Below are positions 6,459 to 8,298 of a DNA stretch of 8,298 bases, piece after piece (positions within the stretch are counted from its first letter, which is position 1; each line of letters starts with the position of its first letter). The notes under the pieces are model-generated. The model saw only the letters and a list, made by a program, of their open reading frames with translations. It was not told the DNA's origin and did not search any database. Source of the stretch: an uncultured Variovorax sp. (GTDB taxonomy: Bacteria > Pseudomonadota > Gammaproteobacteria > Burkholderiales > Burkholderiaceae); NCBI GenBank assembly GCA_946478645.1, contig CAMLCW010000234.1:1-8298 (forward strand), read 5' to 3'. The translations under genes and the position numbers were made by a program.

Positions 6459-7645
6459 TTGGCGGCACCCGCTGCGGCTTCCTTCCTGGACGCAGCGACC
6501 GGCATCGGCTGCTGCGTGCTCGCGTTCGCATCGGCGGCGGCCGCCGCCTCCTTCGGCTGGTAGATCGTGACCTTCTGCCCGGGCGAGAGCACATGCACGC
6601 CGGCAGCGACCACCGTCATGCCGGGCGTGAGCCCGGCGCCGATCACGGCCTCGTTGCCATCGGCCGTGGCCACCTGCACCGGCTGCGAGCGCACGGTCAT
6701 GGCCTCGCGATCGAGCACCCAGACCGCACTGCCCTTGCCTTCCTGGCGCAATGCGCTGGTCGGCAACTTGATGACCTGGGCACCCGTGCGCGCGAGCGCC
6801 TGCGGTCGCGCATAGACCGTGGCGCCGAGCGGCGGCGCCGTGGCCGCGTCGATCGCGACCTTGACCGCGTAGGTCCGCGTGACCGGATCGGCGCTGGCCG
6901 CCACCTCGCGCACCCGGCCCTCGAACTCGCGGTCGGCCGACCAGCCGCGCACCGTCACCGGCGAGCCCGGCTCGATCAGTCCGGCGCGGTCTTCGGGCAC
7001 CGCGAACACCACGTCGCGCGCGCCGTCCTGTGCGATCCGGACCACCGGCGTGCCCGCCTGCACCACCTGCCCCGGCTCGGCCTCGATGGCCGTCACCACG
7101 CCCGCCACGTCGGCCACCAGTGTGGTGTAGCTGGCCTGGTTGCCCTGCGACGCAAGTTGGGCCTGCGCCTGCTCGAATTGCGCCTGCGCGGACTTCCAGG
7201 TGGACTCGCGGCGTTCGAGCTCTGCGCCGCTGATGAAGTTCTGCTCGCGCAACTCGCGGTAGCGCTTCAGGTCGGCCGCGGCGAGGTCGCGGTTCGTCTG
7301 CGCGGCCGCCAGTTGCGCGCGGGCCGCGTCGGCCGCGAGCCGGTAGTCCTGCGGATCGAGCTGGGCCAGCGGTTGGCCCGCCTGCACATGCTGGCCGAGT
7401 TCGGCCTGGCGCCGCGTGATCTTGCCCGCCACGCGGAAGCCGAGGCGCGATTCGACGCGCGCGCGCACCTCGCCCGAATACTCCGGCTGGGCGTCGAAGT
7501 CGCTGGCGCCGACGGTCAGCACCTTGACCGCCCGCACGGGCTCCTCGACCGGTTTCGACTGCGAGCAGCCGGCCAGGATCAAGGCGGGAAGCAGCAGCCA
7601 GGCAGCACTGCGCACGAGGGTAGGAAAGCCGGAGGAGGCGGTCAT
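6455..7645 (-). CDS. RND efflux periplasmic adaptor (membrane fusion lipoprotein)
   Basis: This HlyD/AcrA-type adaptor would bridge the inner-membrane permease to an outer-membrane channel. It has 396 residues. The N-terminus has a hydrophobic stretch (about 14-25) ending in the lipobox LAGC, so C27 is the predicted acylated residue after signal peptidase II cleavage. Then come the first lipoyl half with RVAGKI (71-76) and the GQHVQAGQPL turn (84-93); an Ala/Gln-rich alpha-hairpin (about 100-170); the second lipoyl half with VAGVVTAIEAEPGQVV (180-195); a beta-barrel (about 212-285); and a membrane-proximal domain ending near 363. The last 30 residues are a low-complexity Ala-rich tail. It is the first gene of the operon and overlaps the permease gene by 4 bp. 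The promoter and palindrome just upstream suggest repressor control. The ribosome site is weak (TGGGTG). No outer-membrane factor gene is nearby, so the partner channel must be shared. Confidence 0.95.
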   Translation of the reverse strand: MTASSGFPTLVRSAAWLLLPALILAGCSQSKPVEEPVRAVKVLTVGASDFDAQPEYSGEVRARVESRLGFRVAGKITRRQAELGQHVQAGQPLAQLDPQDYRLAADAARAQLAAAQTNRDLAAADLKRYRELREQNFISGAELERRESTWKSAQAQFEQAQAQLASQGNQASYTTLVADVAGVVTAIEAEPGQVVQAGTPVVRIAQDGARDVVFAVPEDRAGLIEPGSPVTVRGWSADREFEGRVREVAASADPVTRTYAVKVAIDAATAPPLGATVYARPQALARTGAQVIKLPTSALRQEGKGSAVWVLDREAMTVRSQPVQVATADGNEAVIGAGLTPGMTVVAAGVHVLSPGQKVTIYQPKEAAAAADANASTQQPMPVAASRKEAAAGAAK

Positions 7646-7675
7646 GAGACACCCAGGAAAAGGTCGAACCGGGCC

Positions 7676-7699
7676 ATTACTGACCCACCGGTTAGTAAT
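7676..7699. promoter_or_regulatory. Palindromic operator, probable TetR-family repressor site
   Basis: ATTACTGACC, a 4-nt spacer CACC, then GGTTAGTAAT form a 24-bp palindrome with 9 of 10 arm positions symmetric (mismatch at 7682/7693). It overlaps the -10 box and expected start site of the efflux promoter. Local repressors of RND pumps are often TetR-family proteins binding palindromes of this size and placement. No regulator gene is in the window, so the family assignment is inference. It may also influence the divergent hpnC. Confidence 0.75.
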
Positions 7700-7725
7700 C
7701 TATGGGAATCCTCCGACACTGTCAA
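7697..7725 (-). promoter_or_regulatory. Sigma70-type promoter of the efflux operon
   Basis: On the minus strand a perfect -35 box TTGACA (7720-7725) is separated by 17 bp from TAGATT (7697-7702), which matches 4 of 6 bases of TATAAT. Transcription should begin near 7690, inside the palindrome, leaving a leader of about 45 nt before the adaptor start at 7645. A bound repressor would block RNA polymerase directly. Confidence 0.8.
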
Positions 7726-7741
7726 TCGCCCCGAAAGCGCC

Positions 7742-8298
7742 ATGCGGCTCGCGGACAATCGCCGCGTGCCCGAACCTTCCGCCCTCGCCCCTCCGCCCGA
7801 CCACTACGAGAATTTCCCGGTGGCTTCGTGGCTGTGTCCGCCGCACCTGCGCGCGCCGATCGCAGCGATCTACCACTTTGCGCGCATCGCCGACGACATC
7901 GCCGACGAGGGCGACGCCGGGCCCGCGCAGCGGCTGGCCGAACTGCACGCCTACCGCGAGGAACTCGCCGCCGCGGCGCACGGCAGCCCTCGCGCCGATT
8001 CGCGCTGGCCGCAGGTGTTCGGACCGCTCGCGCACAGCATTGCGGCGTTCGCGCTGCCCGAGACGCTGCTCGCCGACCTGCTGGGCGCCTTCATTCAGGA
8101 CATCGAGAAGACCCGCGACGGCGGCGCCTACGCCGATCGCGCCGAACTGCTCGACTACTGCCGCCGCTCGGCGAACCCGGTCGGCCGGCTGCTGCTGCAC
8201 CTCTACGGCGTGAGCGATGCGGTCTCGCTCGCGCAGAGCGACGCGGTCTGCAGCGCGCTGCAACTCATCAACTTCTGGCAAGACCCCGGCGTCGATCT
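7742..8298 (+). CDS. hpnC: HpnC, squalene/hopanoid-pathway synthase (3' end cut by window edge)
   Basis: HpnC belongs to the trans-isoprenyl diphosphate synthase (squalene/phytoene synthase) fold. In the bacterial HpnCDE route HpnD makes presqualene diphosphate, HpnC converts it to hydroxysqualene and HpnE yields squalene for hopanoids. 185 full codons are visible, roughly two thirds of the family's usual length. Seen: the N-terminal signature DHYENFPVASWLCP (20-33), the first Asp-rich motif ADDIADE (50-56), RSANPVGRLLLHLYGV (142-157), and the start of the second Asp-rich motif QLINFWQD (174-181). Residue 182 after this motif is proline. The start is uncertain: ATG 7742 has only a weak GAAAG upstream, and GTG 7766 (codon 9) would still precede all conserved sequence. 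It is transcribed away from the efflux operon; hpnD and hpnE would be expected downstream. Family assignment is strong. HpnC rather than phytoene synthase rests on the N-terminal and SANPVGR signatures. Confidence 0.92.
   Translation, partial: MRLADNRRVPEPSALAPPPDHYENFPVASWLCPPHLRAPIAAIYHFARIADDIADEGDAGPAQRLAELHAYREELAAAAHGSPRADSRWPQVFGPLAHSIAAFALPETLLADLLGAFIQDIEKTRDGGAYADRAELLDYCRRSANPVGRLLLHLYGVSDAVSLAQSDAVCSALQLINFWQDPGVD

Noticed and set aside
3198..6563. Open frame of 1121 codons on the plus strand
   Set aside because: It is antisense to the RND permease and its translation is a low-complexity His/Arg/Asp/Gln/Ala mix with no domain signature. GC-rich codon bias on the minus strand removes stops from this frame.
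6459..7652. Possible adaptor-permease fusion or long N-terminal extension of the permease
   Set aside because: The permease frame stays open upstream to 7652, but this part is Arg/Gly/Ala-rich and overlaps the real adaptor gene in another frame. The ATG at 6458 with an ATGA overlap gives the correct family length.
7700..8281. Minus-strand open frame of 193 codons opposite hpnC
   Set aside because: It is a shadow of the HpnC reading frame; the plus-strand translation carries clear family motifs and the antisense one does not.
1..8298. CRISPR array, insertion sequence, attachment site at the tRNA, or phage genes
   Set aside because: There are no spaced direct repeats and no transposase or integrase motifs. 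The tRNA 3' end is not repeated elsewhere in the window. Composition is uniform.

Overview
The window is GC-rich with strong G/C third-position codon bias. It reads as chromosomal DNA of a beta-proteobacterium in the Burkholderiales, most likely a Comamonadaceae member such as Variovorax or a relative. That placement rests on protein character and gene order recalled from memory; no database search was run. I see no insertion sequence, phage gene, CRISPR array or compositional break.

Region 1 (1-3197, all on the minus strand) is the protein quality-control block. In transcription order it holds tRNA-Leu(UAG), tig (trigger factor), clpP (ClpP peptidase) and clpX (ClpX unfoldase, cut by the left window edge). 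The tRNA 3' end lies only 26 bp before the tig start codon, so the two probably share a transcript. A 14-bp stem-loop that overlaps a sigma32-like promoter lies between tig and clpP. A good intrinsic terminator lies between clpP and clpX. Together these suggest that the three protein genes can be expressed separately although they are collinear. Trigger factor folds nascent chains at the ribosome exit tunnel, and ClpX unfolds substrates and feeds them into ClpP.

Region 2 (3297-7725, minus strand) is a two-gene RND efflux operon: a lipoprotein periplasmic adaptor followed, with an ATGA overlap, by an AcrB-type inner-membrane permease. A sigma70-type promoter with a perfect TTGACA -35 box precedes it. 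A 10-bp-arm palindrome overlaps the -10 box and the expected start site and looks like a TetR-family operator. No outer-membrane channel gene and no regulator gene are present, so both must be encoded elsewhere. A long-looped inverted repeat follows the permease, before the tRNA.

Region 3 (7742-8298, plus strand) is the 5' part of hpnC, a squalene/hopanoid-pathway prenyl synthase transcribed divergently from the pump. Only 96 bp separate the two start codons, so the palindrome could affect both genes.

This is mostly ordinary core-genome sequence. The points that deserve a second look are regulatory: the sigma32-like promoter inside the tig-clpP hairpin, the clpP-clpX terminator, and the pump/hpnC divergent control region. 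I found no convincing undescribed system.
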